Shown: positions 10,976-22,430 of the stretch, piece after piece | Position numbering within the stretch: position 1 is the first letter of the stretch | Layout of the letters: the number at the start of each line of letters is the position of its first letter | Notes under the pieces: generated by a model | Seen by the model: only the letters and a program-made list of their open reading frames with translations | Database searches by the model: none | What the model was told of the DNA's origin: nothing | Position numbers and translations under genes: made by a program | Assembly (NCBI GenBank): GCA_015680905.1 | Contig: CM027377.1 | Span: forward strand, 62,951,501 to 63,015,500 | Source: Coptis chinensis | Lineage: Eukaryota; Streptophyta; Magnoliopsida; Ranunculales; Ranunculaceae | DNA length: 64,000 nucleotides | Direction: 5' to 3'

Positions 10976-11550
10976 AGTTTTCGCAATATGAGGGAATCGG
11001 TTTTTGTGGGTATGGGAAGATGGGGTTTTTATGGGGGTTCAAAACCGAACCGTTTTGGGTTAGGTTGGAGTGCTGGTGGGTGGTAGCGGTGGCCAGACGC
11101 GAGCTGGTGAGCTGAGAGAGAAGGGGGAAGACGACCTTGTGGTCTCTCTTGGGCTTGGGTTTAGTTGTTCCTTTGGGTCGGGTTATAACCTTTTGGGCCT
11201 TAGAGTGTTTTGTTTGGGCTCTTTTAGTTTAAGTTGTTTTGGACCGGACCACATTAGTTATTTTTGGGCCAAACCAAGTAAAGTTTGGGGCCAGTTTAAG
11301 TTTCATTTTTAGTTGGCTTGGGCCGAAACCTATTAGCTTTCTTTGGGTCAGTTTCAAGTTTATTTTGGGGCGGTCCATATAACTTAAAATAGATCTATTT
11401 GGGTCTTTAAACGTTTCAAGTTTCAAGTTTATTTTGGGCTTGGCCAGTTGGGTCCGAACCATTACCTTGGTCATGAGCCCATGTGTCATGCACCTTGACC
11501 TTAGCCATGAACCATGGCTATGACCCTGAACCTGTCGAACATGGAAACGA

Positions 11551-11655
11551 CAGTTTGACTTTGACTTTGACGTGTTGACTTTGACTTTGACTTTGACAGT
11601 TGACCGCTGATTGTTGACTTTGACCACTGACCGTTGACTTTGACCGTTGACTGTA
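11551..11655 (+). repeat. TTGACTTTGAC / GACCGTTGAC tandem run
   Basis: About 100 bases consist of TTGACTTTGAC and GACCGTTGAC variants. The minus-strand frame over it (SQRSVVKVNNQRSTVKVKVK) is the repeat translated and not a protein. TTGAC is also the W-box core, but here it is most simply a low-complexity expansion. Confidence 0.75.
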
Positions 11656-12456
11656 GAATGTTGTTTTTCTAATTTTTCACATATTTGAGAATATGGACAA
11701 ATATAGTAATAAAATATTGTCGGACATTGTATAACCTTGTTTGTCATTATCTAATTAAGTTTTGACGTGAGTAGTGCAATATAATATTGGCACGTAACTG
11801 GAGGGGAATTCTGATAATAAGAATTTGATATATACGTTTTTATGAGTATTAAATTATATACGGACTTAGATTTATGGACTTTAGTATTGGGATTTGATTG
11901 TGGACTGTGGACTGTTTAATTGTGCTATATTTTTATGTTGTAAATTGTATGGACAAATCAAATGCTAAAATATTGTGGAAGCTTGTATAAATTTGGTTGT
12001 CATTATCTAGGTAAGATTTGACGTTGATTTTGTGTATATTTTGACACGTGACGAGATAGAAACTTTAGGAGATATAATATTCCTAAAACGCTATAAAAAT
12101 GTATGTGATACGTTTGAAGCAATTGTGACGTTATATAATATGTTGGGATATATATATTAAATGCAATAGTTTTGGAGAAATAAATGTATAAACACTCCAT
12201 TATTTTATCTGTGAGATGCTAGTAGAGTATTTGTGGATATTTCCCACGGGAGTGTGGCGTAGTGCAATAATACATTGGCACGGGAAAGAATGAAAGTGGT
12301 TATGAGATATAATTAAGATACTTCTAAATATTGTGGCATAGTGCAATAAGGTATTTGACTTGCACGTGATATAGTGGAATTATTATGAGTCATAAATGGA
12401 TGACACTTGAATAAATTACGTAACGAAAATTCTAGAACCTAGCTACCACAACTCAT

Positions 12457-12620
12457 GTGATTTGGCCCTTCTGGCGTTTCAGTGAATCTGAATGGCCTTT
12501 GGGCGTAAGTAATGTGATTGGCCCTTCTGGCGTTTCAGTGAATCTGAATGGCATTCGGGCGTAAGTAATGTGATTGGCCCTTCTGGCGTTTTAGTGAATC
12601 TGAATGGCCCTTCTGGCATA
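12457..12620 (+). repeat. 57-base tandem repeat, about three copies
   Basis: Units beginning GTGATTGGCCCTTCTGGCG and containing CAGTGAATCTGAATGGC start at about 12457, 12514 and 12570; the third is incomplete and runs into CCCTTCTGGCATAGCC. The copies differ at only a few positions. It lies in the LTR-like block. Confidence 0.8.
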
Positions 12621-13077
12621 GCCGAATAGTGGCTTGATTATTCCGTTCGCAAAATAGAACGAGACGCGCGATATTTTATGCCGAATTGTGGCAGTACTTA
12701 CATAATGGCTTTCGTGTGAGGGTTACCTGGTGTGCGGCATCCCGCTCAGGGTAGTTACGCATGGAGTGGTTCATTATGTAAGGGGAGGCATGTGGATGTA
12801 AATGTTCGGCGTTGGGAAGCGATTGTGGTAGCCAGGGAAACTAGGTAAGACATAGATACGACGTGAATTTTAAGGACACACAAAGAAAGCCTTAATTAAT
12901 ATAATTATGGTAATATATTGGTTAATGATATATCTTTAGATAGATGATTGTATATGTTTGGCTGGTTAGTAGTTTAGTTAGAATCTAAGGCGCCTCGTGG
13001 AGGAACTAAATGCCTTTTTATTATGTGTATGGTACATTGTATTAGTTGTTGGAAGTTAAGGCGCCTCAGTGGAGGAA

Positions 13078-13330
13078 CACTACAACAAAAGGGGTCTGTT
13101 GCAACGCACTCTTTCGCCACGCCTAAAATTTGTTGCAACAAGTCATCTGTTACAACACCGTGTGGCGTTGCTAAAGGTCATCCGTCTTAATAGAATTTTC
13201 ATTTTGGGAAATACCTTGAGCGACGCCTTGAGCGTTGCAAAAGTGGTCGCTTAAATTTATGATAAATAAGAAAAATAATTAAATTGAAAATGTTTATTGT
13301 TGGCAACGAGTGTGGTGCTTCTATAGATTA
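13078..13330 (+). mobile_element. Second CACTA left terminus with subterminal repeats
   Basis: CACTACAACAAAAGGGG at 13078 is a second, complete-looking CACTA left end. It is followed within 250 bases by several GCAACG/CGTTGC motifs (TTGCAACGCACTC, GTGGCGTTGC, GAGCGACGCC). The preceding trinucleotide is GAA, which does not match TAT beside the right end at 33746, so this terminus has no visible partner. Either a second CACTA element inserted here and lost its right end, or it replaced the original right-hand half of the outer element. Confidence 0.75.
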
Positions 13331-14139
13331 AATATCTATTGCAACCCCCTTGCCATCACTAGTAATTCCAGGATATACTATGTGTATGCCCTTGTTACGA
13401 CGTTTTCGGTGTTGCCAATGGGTTTTGGTATGGGCGGATATATACTTTTTGGCTGCAAATATTTTTCACGCTCCAGTTTTCACCTTCCCGCTACAAGTCA
13501 TAACAAAATTAGAAATACCATACAAAAAAATAACATATTAGAACCCTAGATTGTCGTCTCTCTCCATCTAAACCGAAACTAGCTTCTTTCCTCCATCTCC
13601 AAAACTCATCCTCTTTCTCTCCACATCTTCAAACCTTATCTCTCCTCCACCCTCAACTTCCACTGTTTTTGACTTTACTGAGGTGAGAAGAATTGAAAAA
13701 CCATTGAAGCTGCAACAAAATCAAAAGCTTCGTTTTTTTGTTCCCTGCCCTAGTTGAAATCGTTTTTTTTTTTTTTTTTCTCGTCTTGATTGATTGTTTT
13801 AGCTTTAAAGTGGGATTTTTGGTGTTCTTTGCAGTGATTTGTGGAGCCAAGTAGAACTGCTCGAATTGGGGTTCTCTACAGTGGGTAAGATATATTACTT
13901 TGTTTTTTATTATTGGTATTTTGTTTTTGTTTTTGATTTGTGATATAAAGAACAAATCTTTATATTTCAACATAATGCCGATGAAAACTTTTATTTTTTT
14001 TGCCTAACTAGCATCGACCCTTTGAGTGTCAATTGTAAATAATGTAATACACTGCTTGTCAATTGAGAATAATATATTTTATCTTTAAAGGATTAAATCA
14101 TACCTTGCTTGACATATATAAAAAACCAAAACCAATCAC
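13331..14139 (+). other. Probable transcribed leader of the CACTA genes
   Basis: A pyrimidine-rich CTCTC/TCCTCCA stretch (13555-13665), typical of plant 5' leaders, is followed by a plausible splice donor (CAGTGG-GTAAGATA) near 13884. No protein is encoded. If this is the leader of the transposase transcript, the mitochondrial insert that follows lies inside its first intron. That is inference from sequence texture and order. Confidence 0.35.
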
Positions 14140-16254
14140 GCCACCGGATGACCTAAAGATCGCGTGGTTACGCCTTAGGAATCGGAGAGGCATATGCATC
14201 TCTTTCCTTTAGATACTTCATGTATCATAATTTTTCTTTATAACTGAGAGATAGGATACCTATGAATGAATGCAATTCTGCTGGTCATCTGTCTCGCATT
14301 TAGGAAATGCTTTCGGGAAGGTGCCCTCACCCAGCGAGAAAGGCCCTGATCCTGCCACCCATGCTTCGCAGGTAGGCTTCCATGCTAAAATCTTTTAGTT
14401 TCAAAGCATAAGCCTTTACTCCACATTTTTTTAGGAAAAAGAGCTTTCACTACTTTTCTCTAAACTTGACTTTCACTCTTCCTACTTGCTGAACGAAAAG
14501 AAAGAATGTTTCACTTTCTATACCACCAGCATGCTTCTGTCTTGTTCGTTGCTATTTTTAACGTCAAAGGAAGCGCAAGACCACGAGCTTATGCTTGGCC
14601 TGAGAAAAAGGCCCTTGCTTAGGAGATCCTCTCTTTCTTGTTGGTTGAGCCTGATCTACGACCACACTCTCCTTACCGATGAAATGAATCCTTCAGACTT
14701 TGGACTCTGCGATTTTATTCTTTTGTTGGCTGTCTGTACCGCACGGAGATGCACTTGAGATAGGGAAGTTTGTGTGTAGCTGGCTGTGATACGACATCAG
14801 TAGGGGTTTCACTGCTTAGAATAGATTTCCTTGAGTCTCTTCTCTGCCAAAAATAGATTTAGACGTAGGAGGCCCTACGTTCGAGATCTCATTCACAACC
14901 TTTTGGCACAAAAGAAGCGAATCAATAGGATAGGTCTCTCCTCCCGATTCGATTGGAGGTGTATTTGCTTCAAATGCGTATATCTCATCCGGGCAGGAGC
15001 AGCAGATTCTGGTAAATGATACTCTAATATGGGAAGTCAGGCTTATGGCCCACCTTTCCATCTCCGTCTTAGTAGAGCTTCCACCTCCTTTCAGTTGAAA
15101 AGCAGTTCTTCCTCGAGCTATAATGGATTCGACCTTTTATGATTAAAGAGACTCATTTGACTTTTTAAACTAAACTACTTAGGTTTGGTGAGCAGCAATA
15201 CGTTGAAGCTTTTATCTACACTATTGCATTTTCTTAAAAAAGAGATAAAAGTAAAAAGAGGCTTTGAATGCTTTTTTATAATACTGAAATCTTAAAAGAG
15301 TATTGGCGCTATTATACTGCCCAATAGCTGTTTTCAGAATTCCATATATAAAAATAATTAATTTGATTTCTTTTCTTACTTTAAGAAAAATGTATATCAT
15401 AATTCACTCTGCTCTATTGACTTCTAGGCTGGACTGGAATAGAAACAGGGTATCGGTTTATCCTACTTCTCTGTGTAAGGGATCAAATCGATTGATATAG
15501 ACTCTTGTAACTTTCAACCCTTCGGAATCTCTCAATTCCATCCTTCATGGCAGGCAGTAAACTCAAGAACACCCGCCCGTTCTGAACACTAGATCGAAGT
15601 AAACAAAAACTAGAAAAAGAGAATCATCTAATATGCAAAGTAAGAGGCCTTATTCGAAAGTAGCGGCGAAGGAAGCGAACATTGACTCCCTTTTCTTTAG
15701 TCGATCGTGAGTGGGTCTGTCGTCCTCCTCATTAGAGTCCTCCTAGAATCAATAGCATTTCGTCGAAATACATCCTGTCTTTTCACCTTAGTAGTCCTAT
15801 GCATAGTTAGTATTATAGCCCCAATCATGGCTACTAATAAAATAAGACTAGGAACCAAAAACCAGATGAAATAGTCAGTATGAAGTAAATGGCCCAATGT
15901 TTCCAAATGAGTCCAACTTTGTACCTTTTCGGCATAAACCGTATATCTCAGAAAGGTCATATTTCTTTGGGTTGGTAGTAATGGAATGGTTTCATTATCT
16001 AAAATGAAGAACATTTCCCACCAAAGGATCAGTCCAATAATACCACTCACTAGTAAATAGAGCAATACTTCTTCGTGAGTCTCCGCTATTTTCATATGGA
16101 ACATCATAACAACAAATAGGAATGAAACGGCAATAGCTCCTATATTCACTACTGGGGAGATCATAGTGGAGAAGTCGAGACCTAAGAAAAGAAGTAAACC
16201 GGAAGTATTGCGAAAGACTGGGATGGGAAACAAAACAGAATGTACCGGATTTTT
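14140..16254. other. Nuclear insert of mitochondrial DNA (NUMT)
   Basis: The right-hand part (15697-16254, minus strand) is plant mitochondrial nad6. The homology stops abruptly at 16254 inside the gene, marking the insert's right boundary. To the left, as far as about 14140, the base composition is more even and the sequence looks like plant mitochondrial spacer (for example CACGCCACCGGATGACC), but I recognise no other mitochondrial gene. The left boundary is therefore approximate. The insert lies inside the CACTA element, between its probable leader and its transposase genes. Confidence 0.7.
15697..16254 (-). pseudogene. nad6: Mitochondrial nad6 (NADH dehydrogenase subunit 6), nuclear truncated copy
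   Basis: NAD6 is a membrane subunit of respiratory complex I, encoded in plant mitochondria. On the minus strand the frame carries KNPVHSVLFPIPVFRNTSG near 16254-16200, then GAIAVSFLFVVMMFHMKIAE, WWEMFFILDNETIPLLPTQR, FLVPSLILLVAMIGAI and HRTTKVKRQDVFRRNAID, ending TTDPLTID with a stop at 15697. The hydrophobic helices are clear. The first ~20 residues of the usual ~205 are missing because the insert begins there; the upstream ATG at 16264 is not the gene's own start. The frame is still open, but it carries many amino-acid changes, so the transfer is not very recent. With the start missing and no mitochondrial context, it cannot function as NAD6. Confidence 0.93.
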
Positions 16255-17220
16255 GATTCACCATGGTCCAACTCTATGATTCACCATCTATCAGTGGAAG
16301 TTCCACCATATTTATTGATCTATATTTGGTTTAGTTTCTGGTGTTGGTTCAGAAAATTCTTGAAAAACCGTGCTTGAGAATTTGGTCTCGGGACTTGAAT
16401 AAGATTTTTAGATCTACGAGTCTGCTTTCCAATACAATTGGATTCATTTTGTTTCGATATTTGCACAGTAAGCTACGACTGTTTTAGTGCATAATGGTCA
16501 GCCTAGATTTTTCTGACGAAGTTCTGTATTTGGTGGCGTTCTGTGCATTTTATGTTGGGAAACTACTTTCATGGCCTGAAAGTTAGTTGTAGACAATTTA
16601 GTGTAGTTTCATACCCAATTTACCTTGTATTAATCCGAGTTATACAAATAAAGTTATGATAGTTTTAGTGCAGATAGGTCAACCAGGATTTTGAATGTTT
16701 TCAAGATTATTGTAGTTTTTATTGTTGCTTTAGTGAATGCAACAATGGTTTATGTGTTTGAGGGAGTTCTCTATTATTATTGTTAGACAATATTATATAT
16801 GAGTTTGCAGGTGTGCATACAAGTGTTTATACTCCTAAAACATGGTAGTTTTTGTCTTTTTTTTATTTTGGCTAATTTTCTTGATTCCTCGATCTTTGCA
16901 TCTTAATGTAATAGAGTGACGGTAATGTAATAGAGTGTGTTTGAAAACTTGGTTCAGGTCCTCAACTTAAGCACTTGCAACAAGGAAAATAGGTTGAAGC
17001 TGTAAACTTCTTTCAGGTAGCCTTTTCATGTTCTCTAGCTTGTATATTTTTTAGATTAAAATTGAATTTTTGTTTGCAACTTTAGTAGTTTTGAACAATT
17101 GATAGCTATGTTTTAGAATTGAACTTTTGAACAATTGATAGCTATATTTAAGAAAGGTCTCGAGTTTTTTTTTGTAGTTGTAGATTAACTAAAGGCAAGG
17201 TCTGATATATTTCTCTAGTA

Positions 17221-17370
17221 CACTACTAGAAAAAAGTCAATAGATAGCACTCAAAAAACGCTATGAAATCAATTCAATAGCATTTATGCAAACGCTATGA
17301 ATCAACATGCTATCCTTTGTACAATAGCATTTGTGAATAAAACGCTATAAAATCAACAAAAACATTTAGT
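17221..17370 (+). mobile_element. CACTACTAGAAAAA-type CACTA terminus
   Basis: CACTACTAGAAAAAAGTC at 17221 is the other common plant CACTA terminal type. Directly after it the motif AACGCTAT-GAATC recurs (about 17257, 17289 and 17340), as expected of subterminal repeats. No matching right end (TTTTTCTAGTAGTG) was found in the following kilobases, so this is a fragment or an element with a lost end. Confidence 0.55.
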
Positions 17371-19356
17371 CATTAAATGGTACTAAGTTCCTAAAAAGTT
17401 GAGGATATTGCATCCATAGAAAGAATTGGTTTTTCTTCCTTTGCAACTTCTTTGACATCCCTCTTTAGGAATTAGCTTCTTTGACATCCTCTTTAGGAAT
17501 TGGTTTTTCTTTGACATCCTCTTTTTAGGATTGGTTGAATTCTATCATAAGGCTTTCTAGTCGGTGTTTCCCTTTTCAGAGCAACTACATATCTATCATT
17601 TGTGTCCTCTTTCCTCTCTGCAGCTCGCCAAGGTATTCTGCTAGCCTCTCTCGATTAACTTGCCCCATCATCTAATTCACAAGCCAATAAAACAAGTGAG
17701 GCTTCAATAATATAAGCTGATAAAAATTGAAGGGGGGTCAAAATATTGAAAGCAAGCCTAAGGAAAACAAAATCCAAGTTATATTCCAAAAATGTGTCTT
17801 CAAAGATAGGTGTCTTTATGCACAGCCAAATAAATGTAATTTCTGATATGAATTGTTCAACTTAATGCACACCTATATAAATGAAAGCACAACGAAACAT
17901 ACTACTACACCTATACAGTACATGTAAACCACAGAAATAAAAACGCTGGATCTGCAGTGATATTATATGACTAGCACCACCAGGATGGGGTTGAGCCTAC
18001 AATTGCAATGCAAGCGTAGAAGCTCACTGCTTGATATTATGAAACTTCATGGTTCTTTTCCTTTTTCTTAACCAAGTAAGATGAGATTGGGCAAACTCCT
18101 TACCTGCTATGTTAGATACACCATCTACTTTAAACATTCCAGCGCTTTAGCTTCTAAAATTAACGGAAGAAGAAAACATTACATCTCATAGACCTTTTAA
18201 GGAAGCTTATCTTTGGTCTCTTTAAAAAGTGTTTTATATGATACTCATCTACACATCCCGAGACTCTGAATCCCATAAGTCAAGTTAAAGCGTCGCTTGA
18301 AACCTCTTATATCTTCAAAATGAAATGTTGATATTGATGAAAGGTTTACCCTTGAGCCCAAACATTCATTAAGTGAGCGATTACATATTAGAGGGTTCCA
18401 TCATCAAAATCAATATTCCTATTTATTCACACGCTAAGAGGGTTTCATGTCTAGCTCCTTTCTAATTTCTAATGCAATGGAATTCATCTCTAACTGGTCT
18501 ACAATACAGTAATCGAATTTACATGCCACTTACAAGTTAACAATAAAACAATTTAAATCAAACTAATACCATAGACCTATAAAGAAAAATGGTTGGGTAT
18601 ATTTTATTGGTGTAAAGGGTGAAATTAGATAGGAAGTGACTTTCCTAGCACAGCAGAAAGGCCAAAGAGACTCGTCAATCGCAAATCAAATTCTAGGGGA
18701 GTACAAAACACTGTCTATACTGATCACTAGAATCAAGTCTTATAAACTCAAATTGAATAATCAGGAAAAAAAAATGATCGTTCTAAATACCTGCCACAAC
18801 ATCCGCAGAACAGAAACAGTAAAGAAACTCAACATCCTAAGGAATCAGTAGCACATACTTGTTAGAAAATAGTCAGCAAACCACTTATAATCAACATACG
18901 TCATGAAGAATATAACTCTGACAACCCCAACAAAAATTAAAAGGAATGAATCAGACGAGCCAATCTAAACTTATGAAAATGTATACATACTATATCAGTT
19001 ATTCCAACTCAGATTCCATGTACTTCAGTGATAATGCAGAAGTCCAGAAAAGACAAGAACGTAGAATTTGGCAAGCTTACAAAGTTTTCTCAAGACAATA
19101 TCTATTCCATCTCTTACAGTCTATTAACTCTTAAGAGCACTAGCAGTTGAGTTGTTACATAAACTTCATTGGAAGTTAGCTATGATTGGAAAAAGGCTTA
19201 ATAATCACATGATGCAGCAATCACAGTCCTAAACAAAAAAGACATCACATAACACCATTGAATCACATTCTCAAAAATAAAACATAATTTGCGAATCAGC
19301 CATAGTTTAGATCAAGGTAACGATTCGAAAATGTATCTTAGGAACACCGCTTGTTC

Positions 19357-19494
19357 CTAATTCAATCTTGTCGAAGTCTTGTAAATTGCATTGAGATTGA
19401 TTGACTCACTAATTCTTGCTGCTAATGCTATTGTGTCGCCTTCATCTGTTGCATCTTCAGATCGGGTGGTGGTCGTCGCACCACCACCGATCAT
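19357..19494 (-). CDS. Short unidentified frame, 45 codons
   Basis: From ATG at 19494 the frame reads MIGGGATTTTRSEDATDEGD and continues TIALAARISESINLNAIYK, ending at TAG (19357). The composition looks more like real protein than the surrounding AT-rich DNA. A pyrimidine-rich, leader-like stretch lies upstream (19500-19800). I do not recognise it. It could be the first exon of a captured host gene or a chance frame. Confidence 0.18.
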   Translation of the reverse strand: MIGGGATTTTRSEDATDEGDTIALAARISESINLNAIYKTSTRLN

Positions 19495-22430
19495 TATTTC
19501 TCTCCTCATTATTATTATTAATCTTTTCTAACCAAGTTTAACCCTTTTCCTCATTTTCATAAACACCCACCACTGAATAATCTAACAAACAAACAATGCT
19601 TCAAATTAGAACCAAAACCCCAAGTCATAAAACCCCACAGACTATGTTGTCAGGCTTTTTTCTGGTCTCATCACTCTCTACAATAGAACTTTGAGATTTG
19701 GGGTGAGTCATTTCATCCATCCCTGCTTTAACTCTATCGCCACATCTATTTTCTTCTTTATTCTCATAGTGGAATCTCAACACAGTTCCTTTCCTTAGCT
19801 ATTTTTTACCACTAAACCATTTTCTTTAACATAAATGACCAAAGTATAAAAGTAATATTTTATACATGGTTTACAATCAAACGGTGAAAGCTGAAGTTGG
19901 AAATTATTCTAACTCTCCCAACTTAAAAAATAAATAAAAGGCAGAAACAAATTGATCCAAATATTACCTTTCTTCTTATATTTAGTGATCCAAAAAAAAA
20001 CATATTTAGTGATCCAAATATTACCTTTCTTCTTACATTTAGTGATCCAAACATACACTCATAGCTATTAACTAATGCTTAGGTAGATGTCACCTGATTT
20101 GAGCTCCGTTAATAGAAGAGTAAGTACTTGATATCCTTGTAAGCTTCCATTATTGCCACTTTTGGCTATGTGAAACAACGATAAAAAAACCGTGCAATAA
20201 AGAAGCTCACTACTTCCCCGATTTCACTCTAGCAAGTCCGACTATAGCAAGACTTACTCAAATGAGCAAGTCTAACTAAGCAAAGTGTGGAAGTCAACAC
20301 AAAAAGTAACTACTAAATATAAAAGCACACAAATAAGCTTAACTAAGAAGAGGTGCTTTAGATATAACATTGAATAAAGCATTCTAAAGTTTCCATTTAG
20401 CATCTATTGTAACTAACAAAGGCAATACAGAACAAAAAAAAATTAGCTAAAGAAAAGTTCCTTGACTTATAACTAGCAAACCCATTGCACCTCTCTATAT
20501 TCTATTACAAGAAAAACCAAGTCAACACTTGCCCACAAAAGCATCTTAAGCTAGGAAACCAAGTTCATAACATACATGTTGTGCCAAAGAAAAAATCCAA
20601 AGATATAGAAACAAAAAAAAAAGAAAAAGAAAAAGAAAAAGAGTAGCAAGGTAGAGAATAACCATCTCAGAAGTTAGAATGTGCATGTGCTTAGTAGGTC
20701 TAATTTACCATGTGCAATTAAGTAGTATAGACCATGTGTGTAGCCCTTTTTTTTTGTAATGTAATGTTATAAAATTCAAGAAACTTTTGAGCTATTCTCA
20801 GTTTAAAATTTAAATAGCAAAGAGTGGTACTCTAGATAAATCAGCCCCTAATAAATAAATTTAAGAAATTAACTATCACATCCTAAGAACTTAATTTCAT
20901 AAAGTGGACTGTAAATGCATTGAAACTTTAGCAAATTTTGAAGCACAAAAAGTATAATATTCAAGGTGAAACTGTTGGTCTTTACAAGGGAAAGCCACCA
21001 AATCCAAATTGAAGAATTCTACTCAAGGTTCAAACAATGAAAATTTTAATGGCCATTAAAGCTTTTTGAACATTCGAGGCTGGTGGAGGCTTGTGGTAGC
21101 CTTTCTTTAGCGATATTACAAAACTAAGTTTCTAAACTTAAGAGAAAACTTATAATTAGTTGCATGATGTTTTGTCTCTTGAGACTTATTTGGATTGGTA
21201 GAATTTGGTTTTTTTTATTTGTTTTGCAGGCTTAATGAGCACTATATACAAGCCTTTATGATATTATATACGTACATGGATTGAATGTTTGTTTCTTTTA
21301 TTTAGAGGAGTTTGTTTTACCTTGCCTAGATATGGTTTTATACTTGGATTAGTATGTTGTTTCAGTTTCATTGTATCGGTCAGTTTCATTGTATCGGTTA
21401 AAAAATGAACTAGTGCTTGGACCGTATAGTTTTTGTCTCACCACAAGAATATATAGGTCTTGCTTATTCATAACAGACTCGCTCCTCATGATTTTGCATT
21501 GCTATTATTTTTCTTTTGCGAAAAATGCACACTAGCTGATCACACACTGATTATAGGGTGTAAAACAGCAGGACTATGTAAAAAGTATTCAATATCAATG
21601 TCATTCTGAGCATCTCTGTCCATTGAGCATTAGTTGAACAGTTCAATAAACCAAATTTAGTAAATAAAAGACATTCAATAAGACCAAAAAGCATAAACCT
21701 ACTAATTAACGTACCAAATCTTAGGGTCATAAGTCGTAACTTGTCTAGTAAAACGGGGAGTACAACTAGTAAAGACAATGTAATACAACCTTGAAAGTTT
21801 ATTAGTTGTTGGTAGCTAATTAAAGGTAACAGCATCTATAGGTTTTTCAGTGATGCCACTTTCTCCTGTACAACATTGACAAAAGTGTTGTTATTTTTAA
21901 CCACAAAATATCTCATTTACTAATGCAACATCATACTTAATTATACCAATAACAAAATTTTAACAATGAGATCCTTTAAAATATTAGCATAGATAATTCA
22001 ATTTTATCGAAAAATATTAATATATTAAGTTATTAACATACAATGACTACATTAGACAATTATAGTGATAAAAAAAGAATAAATCAAGTAAACTTTTGTA
22101 AACCAATTTAATTTGAAAAAGTAACAACTATGCTCTTTCTCAGAGATAAAGTACCTAAACTATGCAGAAGATTAGGGGTAAAGTTGAAAAGTTAAAAGTG
22201 AGATGTCTTATATTGCAGTTTGTCTTTTCTTGAAGTGAATCTCAAAAGTACCTTTCATTAAGTGACTTTCACTTTAAGTTTAAAGGTTTGAAAGTTTATT
22301 AGTTGTTATATAAGTGAAAGTTTAAGTTCTCAGAAACAAATCTGATAAGTTGGTGTGGCATGTGTACTGTTTTCGTTTGTGATGTCAAAACGGATTGTAC
22401 AATTATTATCTTGTAGTAGGAAACACGGAA

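Larger units (their letters stand above)
10104..13077 (+). mobile_element. Probable retroelement LTR or LTR-rich fragment
   Basis: The block opens with TGTAACGCCCGTATTT, the style of start seen in many plant Ty3/gypsy LTRs (TGTAACACCC/TGTAACGCCC). It has no reading frame resembling gag or pol over nearly 3 kb. It carries several internal repeat families typical of long LTRs: four copies of a GGTGGAAGCTTGAAA hairpin motif (10520-10975), a TTGACTTTGAC run (11551-11655), a 57-base tandem repeat (12457-12620), and a doubled GGCGCCTC-GTGGAGGAAC motif (12988 and 13060). No matching right end or target duplication was found; its right side abuts the CACTA terminus at 13078. Identity is inferred from texture; the family is uncertain. 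Confidence 0.45.
16255..22430. other. AT-rich interior between NUMT and transposase genes
   Basis: Over 6 kb contain no recognisable transposase, retroelement or host gene. The texture is intronic, with T-rich tracts and scattered GT/AG. Landmarks are a second type of CACTA terminus at 17221, a purine run at 20605-20645 (AAAAAGAAAAAG) and a 45-codon minus-strand frame at 19357-19494. Longer frames here (18636-18851, 18946-19134, 21551-21835) have no recognisable domains. Confidence 0.45.

Noticed and set aside
11229-11747. 172-residue minus-strand frame
   Set aside because: Much of it translates the TTGACTTTGAC run and repeated AAGTTTATTTTGGG motifs in an LTR-like block; no domain.
15697-16233. 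nad6 as a functional nuclear gene
   Set aside because: The frame is open, but the first ~20 residues are missing at the insert boundary, no targeting sequence precedes it and many residues differ; a NUMT is the simpler reading.
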